A stretch of DNA of 64,000 bases from Arbacia lixula. Its lineage: Eukaryota > Echinodermata > Echinoidea > Arbacioida > Arbaciidae. Position numbers and translations under genes: made by a program. This document shows, one piece after another, positions 11,757 to 22,778 of this stretch (position 1 is its first letter; the number at the start of each line of letters is the position of its first letter). The notes beneath the pieces are model-generated. The model was not told where the DNA came from. It saw nothing but the letters and a program-made list of their open reading frames with translations, and did not search any database. Location of the stretch: the NCBI GenBank assembly GCA_963669155.1, contig OZ022586.1, positions 1,313,938 through 1,377,937 on the forward strand, given 5' to 3'.

Positions 11757-12890
11757 TGTAATTTAATGACTTGTGAACTATTCAAAACATAGTGAACTTA
11801 GGTAACGAGAGAAATGTTTGATGTACATGTAGAGTGTAAGTAGTAATTTTGAATCATAAGATTGGGAAAGCTAATTTCAGATCATACTGTAAATGAACAG
11901 TGAAAAGTTGATTTAGTGTAGATGAGATAATCTGGTAAAAATGAAGAAATGTGGAGATTCTTTAGATGGGATTTTCATCTTTGATTTATACAGTAATAGG
12001 TTACACCATTCTTCTGTTTTTAAAATAATCTATTGTTTATAGATACAATTCAAATGAATTTATCACAATATCAATAAATGATTTGGATCAAAACATTTGT
12101 AAGATAACATGAAATACAAATGTAAATATCTAATAGAAGAAAATGAGTTCTTCCGTATATAGTATTACAAAATATAAATGCAATGTATTAAAATCTGCAT
12201 GATTGTGGCAAAGTATGATGTTAATAGGTTCTTTATGAAGGTCCAAATTTGTCCCAAAGTGGACATTTCATTTTAATTTTGTTTAAAATTAGTTAATACC
12301 ACTGATCTCTACACTAACTGGATAGGTTTTTGCACGCTCATTTGCTCTTCCGTCGGAAGCTGCCGAAGCGAAGCGGCCGCCATTGTGGGACCATCAAAAA
12401 AGCTGTCAGCCGTGATATACTGCGTACGATCAAACTGTGTTGGAGTGCTCAAAAAATTATACAGTTATCGGTAAAGTTTTGCTGTCACAAACTTATGTTA
12501 TTTATGTTCACATTCTTCAGTTTGTTTCACTTTATTTTACATTTTCAAAAACCAGTTAACAGGATTAACAAGTACATGTAAAAGTTATTGTATCATTTGT
12601 ACTTGGAAATTTGTTTGATATTGTGTACATTGCGGCAATGGCATATACAATATGTTTCCAAACACAACTCCTGTACACTGTAAATAATAAATTCAACGTT
12701 GATTTTTTTACTTAAATAATACAATGGCTTCATTTAGAATACTCTGTGATGTATGCTGTCTTTTAAGATCGTTATGCCAGAAATGTGTGTTTATAGAGTG
12801 GCAAAACAATATGACAGAAATGTTGGCAAGAGGAAAAAGGGAGGGATGGGGGTGGAAATTAAAATTGGGACTTTGAATGAATTGGAGAGT
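11757..12890. other. gene-free stretch
   Basis: AT-rich sequence with one short GC-rich island near 12345-12395. No open frame with a recognisable domain and no RNA gene is seen. Confidence 0.5.
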
Positions 12891-12895
12891 TGGCA

Positions 12896-13118
12896 TGTAT
12901 GTGTGTGTGTGTGTGTGTGCGTGTGTGCATGCGTATGTGTGTGTGCGCCTGTATGTGATGTGTGTGTGCATGTGCGTGTTTGTGCAGTAAATATGTGTGT
13001 GTGTTTGTGCATGCGTTAAAGTGTGTATGTGTGTGTGCATGTGTTAAAATGTGTTTATATGTGTGTGTGCATGCATTTTAGTTTTTTTTTTTTTGTGTGT
13101 GTGTGTGTGTGAGGTGGG
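12896..13118. repeat. (GT)n-rich microsatellite with poly-T
   Basis: An interrupted GT repeat runs from about 12896 to 13075, followed by a T run (13082-13094), more GT and a G run at about 13115-13127. It accounts for the Cys/Val and His/Thr open frames on the two strands. Confidence 0.85.
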
Positions 13119-13394
13119 GGGGGGGGAATACTTTGATCAACCCCGGTAGGATTCAAATCCTTCCCCATGCCTTCCCCGGTGTGATAATTCAGGTTCGGTA
13201 CATCAGACCATGCCTCCGGCCCGATCCCCCTTTTTTTACTCTAAGGAGTTCTGATGAAGAAAAGGCATTTCCCTCTTTCTTGTCATATCTCGCTGAACCA
13301 TATTTTGATTTGATCTGAATATGTAAGTAAGGAGATAAGGGCTACCTTACCACAAAAGTTAAGTCTTTCTGCTCCATCAAATTGCACAAGTCCA

Positions 13395-13553
13395 GGGCCC
13401 CATTGCACAAAACTTACCATTAATGGTTACTCTGCCATGAATAGTAACTACCATGGTAACATCACTGGGCAGCCAATCAAATTCTTGTTTTCCATAAAAG
13501 TTGCAATTGATAGCAAAGTAACAATCAATGGTAAATTTTATGCAACAGGGCCC
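13395..13553. mobile_element. MITE family 2, copy A
   Basis: GGGCCCCATTGC and its inverse GCAACAGGGCCC bound arms carrying AACTTACCATTAATGG. Copies lie at 31068-31228 and 60908-61066. It is inserted into the arm of a larger fold-back element whose other arm reads straight across (GTCCAGGACTC), so the insertion is secondary. Confidence 0.85.
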
Positions 13554-13825
13554 AGGACTCTAAGACTTATTCCGCCAGTCCGTTTCTTTGAATCTACATA
13601 TGACGAGGAATCAGACTCGAATTACTCGCAAATTTTTCTGTTTGTCTGTGTGTTCGTCTTTCTTTTTCTTTTTTTTTCTTTTTGCTGGTAAATGTCATGC
13701 TCACAAATTTTGATGTCATTTACAGAACTGGACAAGCGAAGTACATTTTTTGTTGGCACTATCTGAGAAACTTTTTTTGCCATACAATCATGTTGGTAAT
13801 TGCTAAAACACCTGGCAAGCACATA

Positions 13826-14003
13826 CAGTGGAACCTGTCTGAAGTGACCACCCAAGGGAAACAAAAATTGTGGCCTTTATAGACAGGAGGCTATTATAGC
13901 CAGGTTCTTTAACACATGATCTCTCTCTGGGGGAATTAGTTTAGCGGCCACTATAGACAGGTTGGCTGCTATATACAGGTGGCCACTGAGACAGGTTTGA
14001 CTG
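13826..14003. mobile_element. Tc1/mariner-like MITE, TA flanked
   Basis: CAGTGGAACCTGTCT at the left and an inverted ACAGGTTTGACTG at the right, each directly flanked by TA. The interior also pairs (GTGGCC and TATAGACAGG motifs). About 178 bp. TA target duplication and CAGT ends are typical of the Tc1/mariner superfamily. A fragment of a similar element is at about 29313-29390. Confidence 0.75.
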
Positions 14004-14135
14004 TAAATGAGAATACAGAACTTTTCAACGGCGTCGAGCAAGGTTGATTCAGATGACATTTTCCATACACGTGTCAAAATTAAATTCTTTTCCCCGATTG
14101 CGACCATCACACACACACACACGTCACACACGCAC

Positions 14136-14161
14136 ATATTTTTTTTTTTTTTTTTTTTTTT
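14136..14161. repeat. poly-T run
   Basis: About 23 T preceded by a short CA run. Simple sequence inside the large fold-back element. Confidence 0.8.
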
Positions 14162-14716
14162 ATCTTGAAGATACCACAGAGTCTACCCGAATGAATGACT
14201 TCCACAATACGTGCAGCAATGCATGCTACTATTATACTTTTGCTAGGGCAAAATCATAATAAGTTCTTCAGGAGAAAATTCTAAACATTTTTTCGAAGTT
14301 CATTATATAGTCTAACACTCAGCGGATCTGAGTGGAAAATAGTAAGAAGGGAAGGTTAATGATATAAACTTAAGTTCAAAGATGCCGATGTGCAAGATCA
14401 TCAAAACATCGAGACAGGATCAGGAAATCTGCAGCGACCCGTGGCCGTGCACCAGCTCGACCTAGGCCGAAAAGTCCCGCGAGCTTGCTTGCTTACGCGC
14501 CCGTGCAGGGTGCACCGGCGTGTACGTCCCATCGCGCCAGTGCCAGTGGTTCGAGTATGATTCCTCGTCGTTTATAGATTGTAAGTATAAAGTGACTAAC
14601 GGAACAATTCTACGAGTCCTGGACTTGTGCAATTCGATGGAGCAGAAAGACTAAACTTTTGTGCTTGTGGTAAGGTAGCCCTGCGCCCTCTTGCTTCCTT
14701 CCGTCATGGCTTAATA

Positions 14717-14760
14717 CTGCGACCAGATCAGCGGGCGCGGGAGCAGTCCCGGGGCTAGCC
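14717..14760 (+). promoter_or_regulatory. GC-rich block upstream of zinc-finger gene B
   Basis: Carries TGCGACCAG and GCGGGAGCAGTCCCGGGGCT, matching 5035-5105 upstream of gene A. This shows the tandem duplication included upstream DNA. A promoter role is inferred. Confidence 0.5.
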
Positions 14761-14819
14761 TAGCCCTAGGGCCTAGACCAAAAAATCAGTCGATATCATG
14801 TCTGTAAGACTGTAGATGT

Positions 14820-14865
14820 AGGACGTTGGATCCGCTGAGATTACATCTGCCCTCGCTCCTCTGAA
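14820..14865 (+). promoter_or_regulatory. conserved 5' block of zinc-finger gene B
   Basis: AGGACGTTGGATCCGCTGAG and GCTCCTCTGAA match 5589-5629 of gene A. The block lies about 250 bp before the first coding exon of gene B and directly before a long perfect hairpin. Confidence 0.5.
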
Positions 14866-14886
14866 TAAAAAAAACTTTATTTTTTT

Positions 14887-14981
14887 CTCAGCACTGATAA
14901 GCACCGCCTCCAGAATATCCTCCAACTCAAGTCAAGATTGAGTTGGAGGATATTCTGGAGGCGGGGCATATCAGTGCTGAG
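14887..14981. repeat. 44-bp near-perfect inverted repeat (hairpin)
   Basis: Arm 14887-14930 and arm 14938-14981 are complementary over about 44 bp with two or three mismatches (the left arm starts CTCAGCACTGAT) and a 7-nt loop. Gene A has no equivalent at this place, so it was gained after duplication. It is probably a tiny MITE, and a transcript across it would form a strong stem. Confidence 0.85.
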
Positions 14982-15117
14982 ATAAAATGAAGAAAAATTA
15001 TTTAAAAATATAGGACACATAATTCCATTGAACAGTTAGTGATTTTTTTTATTAAGTTGCATCAAATAAGTCAACATACATGTTCATATGTCATAGGACC
15101 TTAAAATTTTGTTGCAG

Positions 15118-15260
15118 GAGATTGTAACATAGAGGCCGAGTCAGCAGCTCTGTCATCATGGACGACCACAGCAGTGTGAAGGATGAAGCAACGGATGGAA
15201 TACCAAGTCAGATTGCAGACTGTACCGTTATCATCAAAGAAGAACCAGTGGAGATGTCAG
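15118..15260 (+). CDS. zinc-finger gene B, first coding exon
   Basis: Acceptor TTTGTTGCAG ends at 15117 and donor TCAG|GTAACA follows 15260. ATG is at 15158, with 15118-15157 as 5' UTR. The coding part is 103 nt with phase 1, the same as gene A. It encodes MDDHSSVKDEATDGIPSQ. Confidence 0.85.
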
Positions 15261-18200
15261 GTAACATACTGTATGCCTTTTTAGTACAATTTTGTAATAG
15301 TATGGATTCAGTATCTTTTAACAAACAATATGGTAGTATGTACTGCTGGAAACTGACTTTAAGCGAAATTGTAGCAACCAGTAGACTTTGAGGAGGTTTT
15401 GGGCTGGTTCGCGTGAAACCTACAGCCTTGAGACCGGAGACCGCTTTGTACTATGGTATGCTGCATGTTGCATGCGTTTAATGGAAACAATTGTGCACAT
15501 CGAACACTGAGAGGGACAGTACGGTTATGAATGTAGACTATGCTTACTGCGGTACAAATGCACACAAGGATAATTTGTCACTTCCTGAAAATGTTTATGA
15601 CGTGATTATTACGGTATACTGCTGATTCCTGCTGAATTTCATAACTTACAAATGGGACAACATGTCTTTCAATGTCTATTAATTTTATTTAGAAGATGAA
15701 AGAAAAAATGAAAAGAAGATGATCTTAAAAAGATCCTTTCATTATTTTATTCTTCAAAAGAATGAGGAGAATGACTTGAAATGATTAAAAATGCAATGTG
15801 ATTGGCAACTACATGTATAGTCAACTTGGACTGATTGCCATTGGAACACCAAATAACAACAACACATCTTATCTCTACTGGACATGCTGATACTGGAATG
15901 GTAAAATGATGATTCACTTTTCCCTGAAGTGTATTGTATAGTGATAGTCAATGCATTTTTGTAATCTATCTGTTACCGAAAATTTGTTAAATTGCAAGGC
16001 TGTTAAACAGACCATTTGAAATATTATGTTCCATTATCTTCCAAAGATAGTGTGGCTAGTTTGTATAGCTTTGATTGGATTCCTGCACAGTATTTTTTGT
16101 TAATTCTTGTTTATTTCTTGGGTAATAACATTTAGATGGATGGGATACCACGCTAGATGCCGCGACAGAGCCTGATCTTGAGGGCGACCTTAACTCTGCT
16201 GACCAAAGCGAACAGGTGACTTTTTGCGGACTGGCTGAAGGCAGCATCAAAGAAGAACCAGAGAAGTATACAGTTGCTGAGGCAGAAGTTATGGAAGAGC
16301 AGTTTGATTCACCTGAAGTGAGAGTTGAGCCATTACCTGAAGATTGGGTACCAAAGGAAGTGAAAACTGTTAATCCAGGAAATTGTCACCAATGTTCTAT
16401 TTGCAATAAAACATTCACACAAAGCAGCTCATTAACAATTCATAGGAGAATTCACACTGGAGAGCGTCCACACGGATGTACTGTTTGTAATGACTCATTC
16501 AGAACGAGAAGCACATTGAAAAGACATATGTTCACTCACACAGGAGAGCATCCATTTGCCTGTTCTGTTTGTAATAGGGCTTTTAGACAGAGATGGAGGT
16601 TGGCAGATCACATGAGATTTCACACTGGAGAGCGTCCATACCAATGTTCTGTTTGTAATGACACGTTTGCAACAAAGGGCAAATTAGCAGTACATAGGAG
16701 AGTTCACACTGAAGAGCATTTACACACATGTTCTGTGTGTCATGAAACATTCACAACAAGAGGTTCGTTAAAAAGACATATGATAACTCACACTGGAGAG
16801 CGTCCACACGAGTGTTCCGTTTGCTATGAGACTTTCGCTGGAAAGAGTACCTTGACAAGACATGAGAATTCACACTGGAGAGCGTCCACATGAATGTCTT
16901 GTTTGTCATAAGACATTCACACAAAGTACCACATTGGCAAATCATATGAAATGTCACACAGAGGAGCGTCCACATACATGCTCTGTTTGTAATAAAACTT
17001 TCAGACAAAGTGGTCATTTGGTAGCTCATATGAGAATTCATACTGGCGAGCGTCCACACCAATGTTCGGTTTGTAATGCTACATTCACAAGAGGAAGCAC
17101 ATTAACAAGACATATGAGACTTCACAGCATTGAGCGCTCATACGAGTGTTCTGTGTGTAATGAGGCTTTCCCCCAAAAGGGTACCTTGTCAACACATATG
17201 AGAATTCACACTGGAGACCGTCCATACCAATGTTCTTTGTGTGATAACGCGTATACTCAAAAAAGCAGTTTGGCAGGTCATATGAGGATTCACACTGGAG
17301 AGCGTCCACATGTATGTTCTATTTGTAATAAGGCTTTCACAAAAAAAAACTATCTAACAGACCATATGAGAAGTCACACTGGAGAGCGTCCACACCAATG
17401 TTCTGTTTGTAGTAGGGCTTTCACAAAAAGAAACAGGCTAGCAGCTCATATGAGAACTCACACTGGAGAGCGTCCATACCAATGTTCTATATGTGATAAC
17501 ACTTACACGCATAAAACCAGTTTGGTAGCTCATATGAAAATTCACAATGTAGAACATCCATTTGAATGTTCTGTTTGTAGTAACACATTCGCGTCAAGAA
17601 CCAATTTAAGAGCTCATATGAGAATTCACACTGGAGATAGTCCACATGAATGTTCTGTCTGTAACGAAAAATTCACAACAAGAGGTTCGTTAAAAAGACA
17701 TATGCTCACTCACACCGGAGAGCGTCCACACCATTGTTCGGTTTGTGATAAGACATTCACAGAAACCAGTCATTTGGCAGGTCACATGACAATCCACACT
17801 GGAGAGCGTCCACATGAGTGTTTTATTTGTAATAAGACTTTCACACAAAAAAGTCATCTAACGGAACATATGACAATTCACACTGGAGTGCGTCCACATA
17901 AATGTTCCGTCTGTAAGGACACATTCAGGAGGAGAGGGGAGTTAAAGAGACATATGAGAACTCACACTGGAGAGCGTCCATACCATTGTTTGGTTTGTAA
18001 TAAGATATTCAGAGAAAGTGGTCATTTAACGGCTCATATGAGAATTCACACTGGAGAGCGTCCGCATAAATGTTCTGTCTGTAATGACTCATTTGGTACA
18101 AGAGGTACATTAAAAAGGCATATGAAAATTCACCCCACAAGGCATTCTCACAAGTGTTCTGTTTGTGAGAAGACTTTCTCAAAAACAAGCTGCGTTTCAG

Positions 18201-18454
18201 GTCACATGAGAATTCACACTGGAGAGCGTCCATATCAATGTTCCATTTGTAAAAAGACATACACACAAAGATGTACTTTAGCCTATCATGTCAAAAAGAA
18301 GCACACCGGAACTTTTGAGCCTCGTCGAGGAATCGTCAAGGAAGATTTAGAGAAATATACAGTTATTGAGGCAGAAATCAAGGAAGAGCCGTTTGATCCA
18401 CCTGAAGTGAATGTTGAGCCATTACCTGATGACTGGGTACCAGTTCTATGCTAA
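15158..18454 (+). CDS. C2H2 zinc-finger protein B, frameshifted (two coding exons)
   Basis: Tandem paralogue of gene A, from 15158-15260 and 16136-18454. Read as two frames it has 23 C2H2 fingers. The N-terminus (residues 1-120) carries acidic IKEE motifs (IIKEEP, SIKEEPEKY) that fit SUMO-site consensus. Fingers 1-5 are intact. In finger 6 the expected CATATGAGA reads CATGAGA at 16861-16867, a 2-nt loss that shifts the frame and ends translation at 16893. Fingers 7-23 continue uninterrupted in the +2 frame to 18454. Beyond finger 23 the protein repeats its own N-terminal spacer (KYTVIEAE, VEPLPDDWVP) and stops. Such a long clean frame after the break points to a very recent mutation, a polymorphism or a sequencing error, not an old pseudogene. 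A DNA-binding role is inferred from the family. Confidence 0.88.
16136..16893 (+). CDS. zinc-finger gene B, second exon, part before frame break
   Basis: Acceptor GGTAATAACATTTAG ends at 16135. The frame continues from exon 1 (DGWDTTLDAATEPDLEG), through the spacer with VEPLPEDWVP, into fingers 1-6. The true reading frame ends at 16863. From there to the TAG at 16893 the translation is out of frame. Confidence 0.85.
16862..18454 (+). CDS. zinc-finger gene B, fingers 7-23 after frame break
   Basis: Uninterrupted frame from the end of finger 6 through 17 complete fingers, then the duplicated spacer and TAA at 18452-18454. It has no start context of its own. The first ATG here is just the Met of the HMRIH helix. 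It is best read as a continuation of the upstream exon. Confidence 0.85.
   Translation: MRIHTGERPHECLVCHKTFTQSTTLANHMKCHTEERPHTCSVCNKTFRQSGHLVAHMRIHTGERPHQCSVCNATFTRGSTLTRHMRLHSIERSYECSVCNEAFPQKGTLSTHMRIHTGDRPYQCSLCDNAYTQKSSLAGHMRIHTGERPHVCSICNKAFTKKNYLTDHMRSHTGERPHQCSVCSRAFTKRNRLAAHMRTHTGERPYQCSICDNTYTHKTSLVAHMKIHNVEHPFECSVCSNTFASRTNLRAHMRIHTGDSPHECSVCNEKFTTRGSLKRHMLTHTGERPHHCSVCDKTFTETSHLAGHMTIHTGERPHECFICNKTFTQKSHLTEHMTIHTGVRPHKCSVCKDTFRRRGELKRHMRTHTGERPYHCLVCNKIFRESGHLTAHMRIHTGERPHKCSVCNDSFGTRGTLKRHMKIHPTRHSHKCSVCEKTFSKTSCVSGHMRIHTGERPYQCSICKKTYTQRCTLAYHVKKKHTGTFEPRRGIVKEDLEKYTVIEAEIKEEPFDPPEVNVEPLPDDWVPVLC
18317..18441 (+). repeat. second copy of the pre-finger spacer of gene B
   Basis: Encodes IVKEDLEKYTVIEAEIKEEP and VEPLPDDWVP, closely matching the spacer at 16243-16352 (SIKEEPEKYTVAEAEV, VEPLPEDWVP). 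A spacer after the last finger means a second whole module once followed. Confidence 0.85.
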
Positions 18455-19025
18455 TTCATTTCACACCGGAGGACGTCCACACCAATGTTCTGTTTGTAAT
18501 GTGACATTCGGGAAAGGAGCTCGTTAGCAAATCATATGAGAAAGACACCGGAGAGCATTCACACAAGTGCTGTTTGTAATAAGAGTTTCATAGCAAGAAG
18601 CCATCTAGCAGATCATTTGATAGATCACACTGGAGAGTGCCCTTACCAGTATTATTTTTGTATTCACAGAAATAAGTGAATCAGTGTTCTGTTTGTAATA
18701 AGACATTCAAGAAAAGAGCAAATTAACAAGACATAATAAGAATTCGCAGTGGAGAGCGTCCACACCAATGTTCTATTTTGTAATAAGACGTTCTCAGAAA
18801 GGAGCAAATAAAAAAACAGAATTCATACTGGCGAGAGTCCTGATGAATATTCTGGAATCTGGAGAGCGTCTGCATGAATTTTATGTGTGTAATAAGACTT
18901 TCATGGAAAAGAACGAATTAACAAGACATGAGAATGCATACACTGAGGAAGGTCCACACCAAAAAAAAAATTCTGCAATAAGAAATTCACACACAAAAAT
19001 CATCTAGCAGATTATAATCATACCA
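18455..19025 (+). pseudogene. decayed zinc-finger array
   Basis: About six to seven finger remnants remain recognisable by CACACCAATGTTCTGTTTGT, TGTAATAAGAC and GGAGAGCGTCCACA words, but small indels and stops break every frame. They follow the duplicated spacer, so they are the remains of a second copy of exon 2 of gene B. Probably part of the 3' UTR of gene B now. Confidence 0.8.
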
Positions 19026-19130
19026 GAAAACATCAATCTTCTTTTCAAACCTCTTTTGATCAACCAGTGGGCAGATTATACTATCAAACATCCTCATGAA
19101 CATGCTATTTGTATATGGACATTCTTATAC

Positions 19131-19136
19131 AATAAA
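19131..19136 (+). terminator. candidate polyadenylation signal, zinc-finger gene B
   Basis: AATAAA downstream of the decayed fingers, in AT-rich sequence. Plausible by position only. Confidence 0.35.
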
Positions 19137-20930
19137 CATTTCAGAACATGATGTCAATTTCATGAATTAGTTTTCTTGTAATAATCCTTTGAACACTTAA
19201 TAAGATTCACTTTTTGATAATTTAGGACCAATAAAATTATGTATCAGTGAATATGATGACATTGATGGTAGTTGCTGGTGGATTGATTGACAATGGGTGT
19301 TGCTATGTTCGGAATTACTTATCTACAACATGATTGGTCCTGATTTGTCAAAGAATTTGTCAGAGAATTAATGAAATGTCACAGAACCCGCTCTAAAGAA
19401 AAATCACATCATTCCACTTGATGTTGTTCAAAGTTCAGCTTGATTCAAATTGGGTTTTTTTGTGAGTATATTGGGATTTTTTTGTTTACACGTAGTGCAC
19501 ATGTGAACTTAAACAGTGCAACTTTCTGTGTTCTTTGAGTGGTCTTAATATACATTAGATTTCACTCTTTAGTTGTATCTGGTTCTTCCATGCCATGTGA
19601 ATTGATCTGACATGTGATATGTACTTTGAGTTTCAAACTGCAAGAGATCTGATTACACTGTATGGGACAGCAATATCATTGAAGCAATATAAGTTTTTGT
19701 CATGTGATTTATAATGGTAACGGGGACTAGAGTGAAGTTTGGTCGTTCTTGTGACAAAGCAGAATTAAAAAAACAACTGTTTACCCAGTTTATTTAATGG
19801 ATATTACAAAGACCAGATAAATGTTCATTAGTCCCACTACATTGTTTTATACACACCTTACAAGCCATGGGCTTTCTGGTGATACCTTGAATTAGATGTT
19901 CATGAAAATTAGTTTATTTTGTGTGTTAAATGAATGAATAATTGAATTGAATATTCACCTGTGGCCATATTCATGAAACCTTTACCTATTCATGCAGCTG
20001 AGTACATTTTAGTACACTGTAATGAACTAAGCTTAGAAGGTTTCATGAACGTGGCTCCAGACAGTCTATAGCAGTATGGCTACATTGGTTAGTAGTGCTA
20101 ACACTTAAAATCTGACATTCACACCATAGATCATTTGTAAGTTTAATTTATATTTACTGTACATATGTACTAGTACTGCCAACTGAATGACGAGATGCAG
20201 TTTTTGTATTCAGAATTTCCCCTTTGCTGTAGAGTACAGCATTGTTACATTCACTTGTATTTTGTGATTCAGTTTCAATGGGTGGATTGCAGGTTCAAAT
20301 CCCGTCTGGTTCCAAGATTTTTTCTGACTGTTATACATTCATTTACAGGATGAACCATGCTATCTTTACTACTGGGTGTATGCCTAAAATTTCTTTTTAA
20401 ATCAAATAATGATATACATGTATCATTTTATATGTCATATGAAAAATGAAGTACTGTAAGGATAGTGAGCTTTGAAACGCCATTGCTGCCAGTGTGATAT
20501 GGACATCACTTCTTTTATTGACCCAATCTCATGAGATGACTCGATGTGTTTTCACATCAGCTACATGTACATCTGAAATACATTTGTATACATGTATAAA
20601 GGATGAGATATTATATTATATTCTAGATCATTATTCAATTTTAATCGATGAATCATGTGATGAAGGATGTGTATGAATATTTATTAAAAAGATGGCTTTT
20701 TGGCAAGAAACCTGATCATTCTGTCCTCTGGTTGTTGTTTTTTTCTACTTAAACTTTGTTATCATGATTTGATGCATTATAGAATGCCCTTTGATCACAC
20801 TGAAAAAGAACCTCCCCAACATGTACCTCCAAGAGTACATAAATAATGTCCACCGTTTCCATGACAGAGTTGACATTGGTCATTTTCATAGAACGTGTAC
20901 ATAGATTACTAGACGGTTGTGCTGTAGCTG
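19137..20930. other. gene-free stretch
   Basis: AT-rich. The only structured feature is the short fold-back at 19964-20056. A GGTTCAAATCC word near 20292 looks like a tRNA B-box but no tRNA fold surrounds it. Confidence 0.5.
19964..20056. mobile_element. short fold-back repeat, about 93 bp
   Basis: GGCCATATTCATGAAACCTT at the left pairs with AAGGTTTCATGAACGTGGC at the right. Inner bases also pair partly (AGTACATTTTAGTAC...). Confidence 0.6.
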
Positions 20931-20935
20931 AATGT

Positions 20936-20994
20936 GTGCATGTGTGTGCGTTTAAGTGTGTATGTGTATGTGTGTGTGTGTACGTGTGTACCAG
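20936..20994. repeat. (GT)n microsatellite
   Basis: Interrupted GT run. It explains opposite-strand His/Thr open frames. Confidence 0.8.
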
Positions 20995-21099
20995 CTCAAG
21001 TGTTAGCAATTTGAATAATATAAAAAAATACCAGTGAAATAAGTTGTTTTGTGCCAACAATGGACACAGGAAAAAGCACATCTATTGATCTGCAAATTA

Positions 21100-22760
21100 T
21101 ATGATGTTAATTATTAATAAAGATAAATTGCAATGTCTATGAAACATCACCACTCTTATTATATTAGAATAAACTTACAGTGAATCAAATTTTACATGAT
21201 TTAATCATTTAATTTGGGGGATATGGCTTCACCTGGGGATGTTATTTTCAAAAACCACAAAAAGTGATGAAAATTTTGAAAATATGCTGTTTTGACATGG
21301 TCCAATTAAATGGCCCCTTTAATATCCAGGGAATTTTTTTAAATCAAATATGAACATTAAACTTGATAAACTAGATCCTCTGGCGGAACCCAAAATTAAA
21401 GTAGCCAATCGTTATAGGGGGGAGGGGGGTACACAGGAAGCTCTCCTACCTACTTAGACTAATACACCTGTACATGTTGGGAACAATATCTGATGTCAAT
21501 TCATTCAATAAACTGAATAGATATGGCAATCTGAAAAGGGTTAAACATAGTAACATTTCCCCTTAACTTGTGTTCATTCAACTGTGAAAAAACACATGAA
21601 AAGTATCAGAATAGGATAAGGGGAACAACGATTAATTAATCAAACAACAGCACTTTGATTAACAGACCCCCCAAAATCCCCGCCAAAATCATTCTTGTGA
21701 CTTTTTAAAAGTGCCCTTTTCTGCCCAAAATGCGTGATCACCCATGCATGACTGTAAAAATAAAGTAATTTTTACACAGAAGTGATTCAATATGTGAATA
21801 GGGGTCTTTAGGGGAGGAGGGGGGGGGGGAGACCCACTCCTTTTGTTGTGTATCATTCATATTGTGTTCTTTTCTGCCACTAAAAACAGTTGTGATATGG
21901 TGATAAGAAGCACATTATGATTGTATTTTTGTGTGTTATATTGTCTTCTATAGCATGTATTTGATTAGTTGGCACTGTTTTGTGTTTTTTTTTTTGTGTG
22001 TGTGTTTTTTTTTTTTGTTTTTTTTTTTTAATGAAATGCGGATCGCTTCATGTAACTTTCTTTTTTAATGAGAAAGTGAAAGCCTAGGCTAGGGTACAAA
22101 CAAAACAAAATGTACAGAGTATATCCGACAGATGGCGCTGCAGTAGGTTTCCTTCACAGATGCCATTTCGGTACGGTTTCCATAACTACGTGTTAATTGA
22201 TTGGTCTTTCTATCGAGAAGGATTGAAGTTTGGCCGAGAAAATCAAGGTAATATTTCACGCAATTGATTCTGACTTCTACCTCATTTTCACCTTTGTTAT
22301 AGTTTTGGTTGTGGCGCACGTAGAAGGTTCAGTATGGTAAATGTTGCATATTTAGCATCTTTCTACTCACGTTACCGTTCTGAACAGAACGCAGAATGAG
22401 TTTTGTTTCAGGATTGCCCCACTAACTTATATTTGTGTGAGATAAAAAAAAAAGTGCTGCTGCTTCTGTGCGTACACCATGCAGAATCTTGATATAAGCC
22501 TAGGACTGATGGTTTTAATTTTTTGAGAATACAATGATGTAGTTCTTAATTTAAAAAAGCTGCTGACAGTGATAGACTAAAAAATCTAGTAGTAGTAATA
22601 AGAAATGAGTGCAAATGCAATGTAAAAATCCAGCCAATATTTTATTGTGTAATGTGAATCTCGTCTCATTTTCTCCTGTTTTCACACCACTCAGATGTTT
22701 GAGGTTGGCATTTAAACTACATGTAAGTTTCTCATCAAAGACAGCCGAGCTTTTTGAAGC
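21100..22760. other. gene-free stretch before the TRP gene
   Basis: Contains diverged resemblance to the fold-back element at 2620-3296 (about 21690-21800) and T/GT-rich sequence at 21985-22030. Promoter and 5' UTR of the TRP gene should lie in or beyond this stretch, but I cannot place a start site. Confidence 0.4.
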
Positions 22761-22778
22761 GCGTGACACACACACACG

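Larger units (their letters stand above)
13337..14684. mobile_element. large fold-back element with two nested MITEs
   Basis: The left arm (about 13338-13394 and 13554-13625) is the inverse of the right arm (about 14541-14683). Shared words are GGGCTACCTTACCACAA, AGTCTTTCTGCTCCATC, AATTGCACAAGTCCAGG and GACGAGGAATCA. The left arm is interrupted by the MITE at 13395-13553, and the right arm shows the empty site. A second MITE lies between the arms at 13826-14003. No transposase is seen. Confidence 0.75.

Noticed and set aside
12330-12581. 83-aa frame starting in a GC-rich island
   Set aside because: No domain, ends in AT-rich sequence, and no paralogue or splice evidence.
20281-20325. tRNA gene or SINE suggested by GGTTCAAATCC
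   Set aside because: Only the B-box-like word is present. No A-box at the right distance and no cloverleaf.
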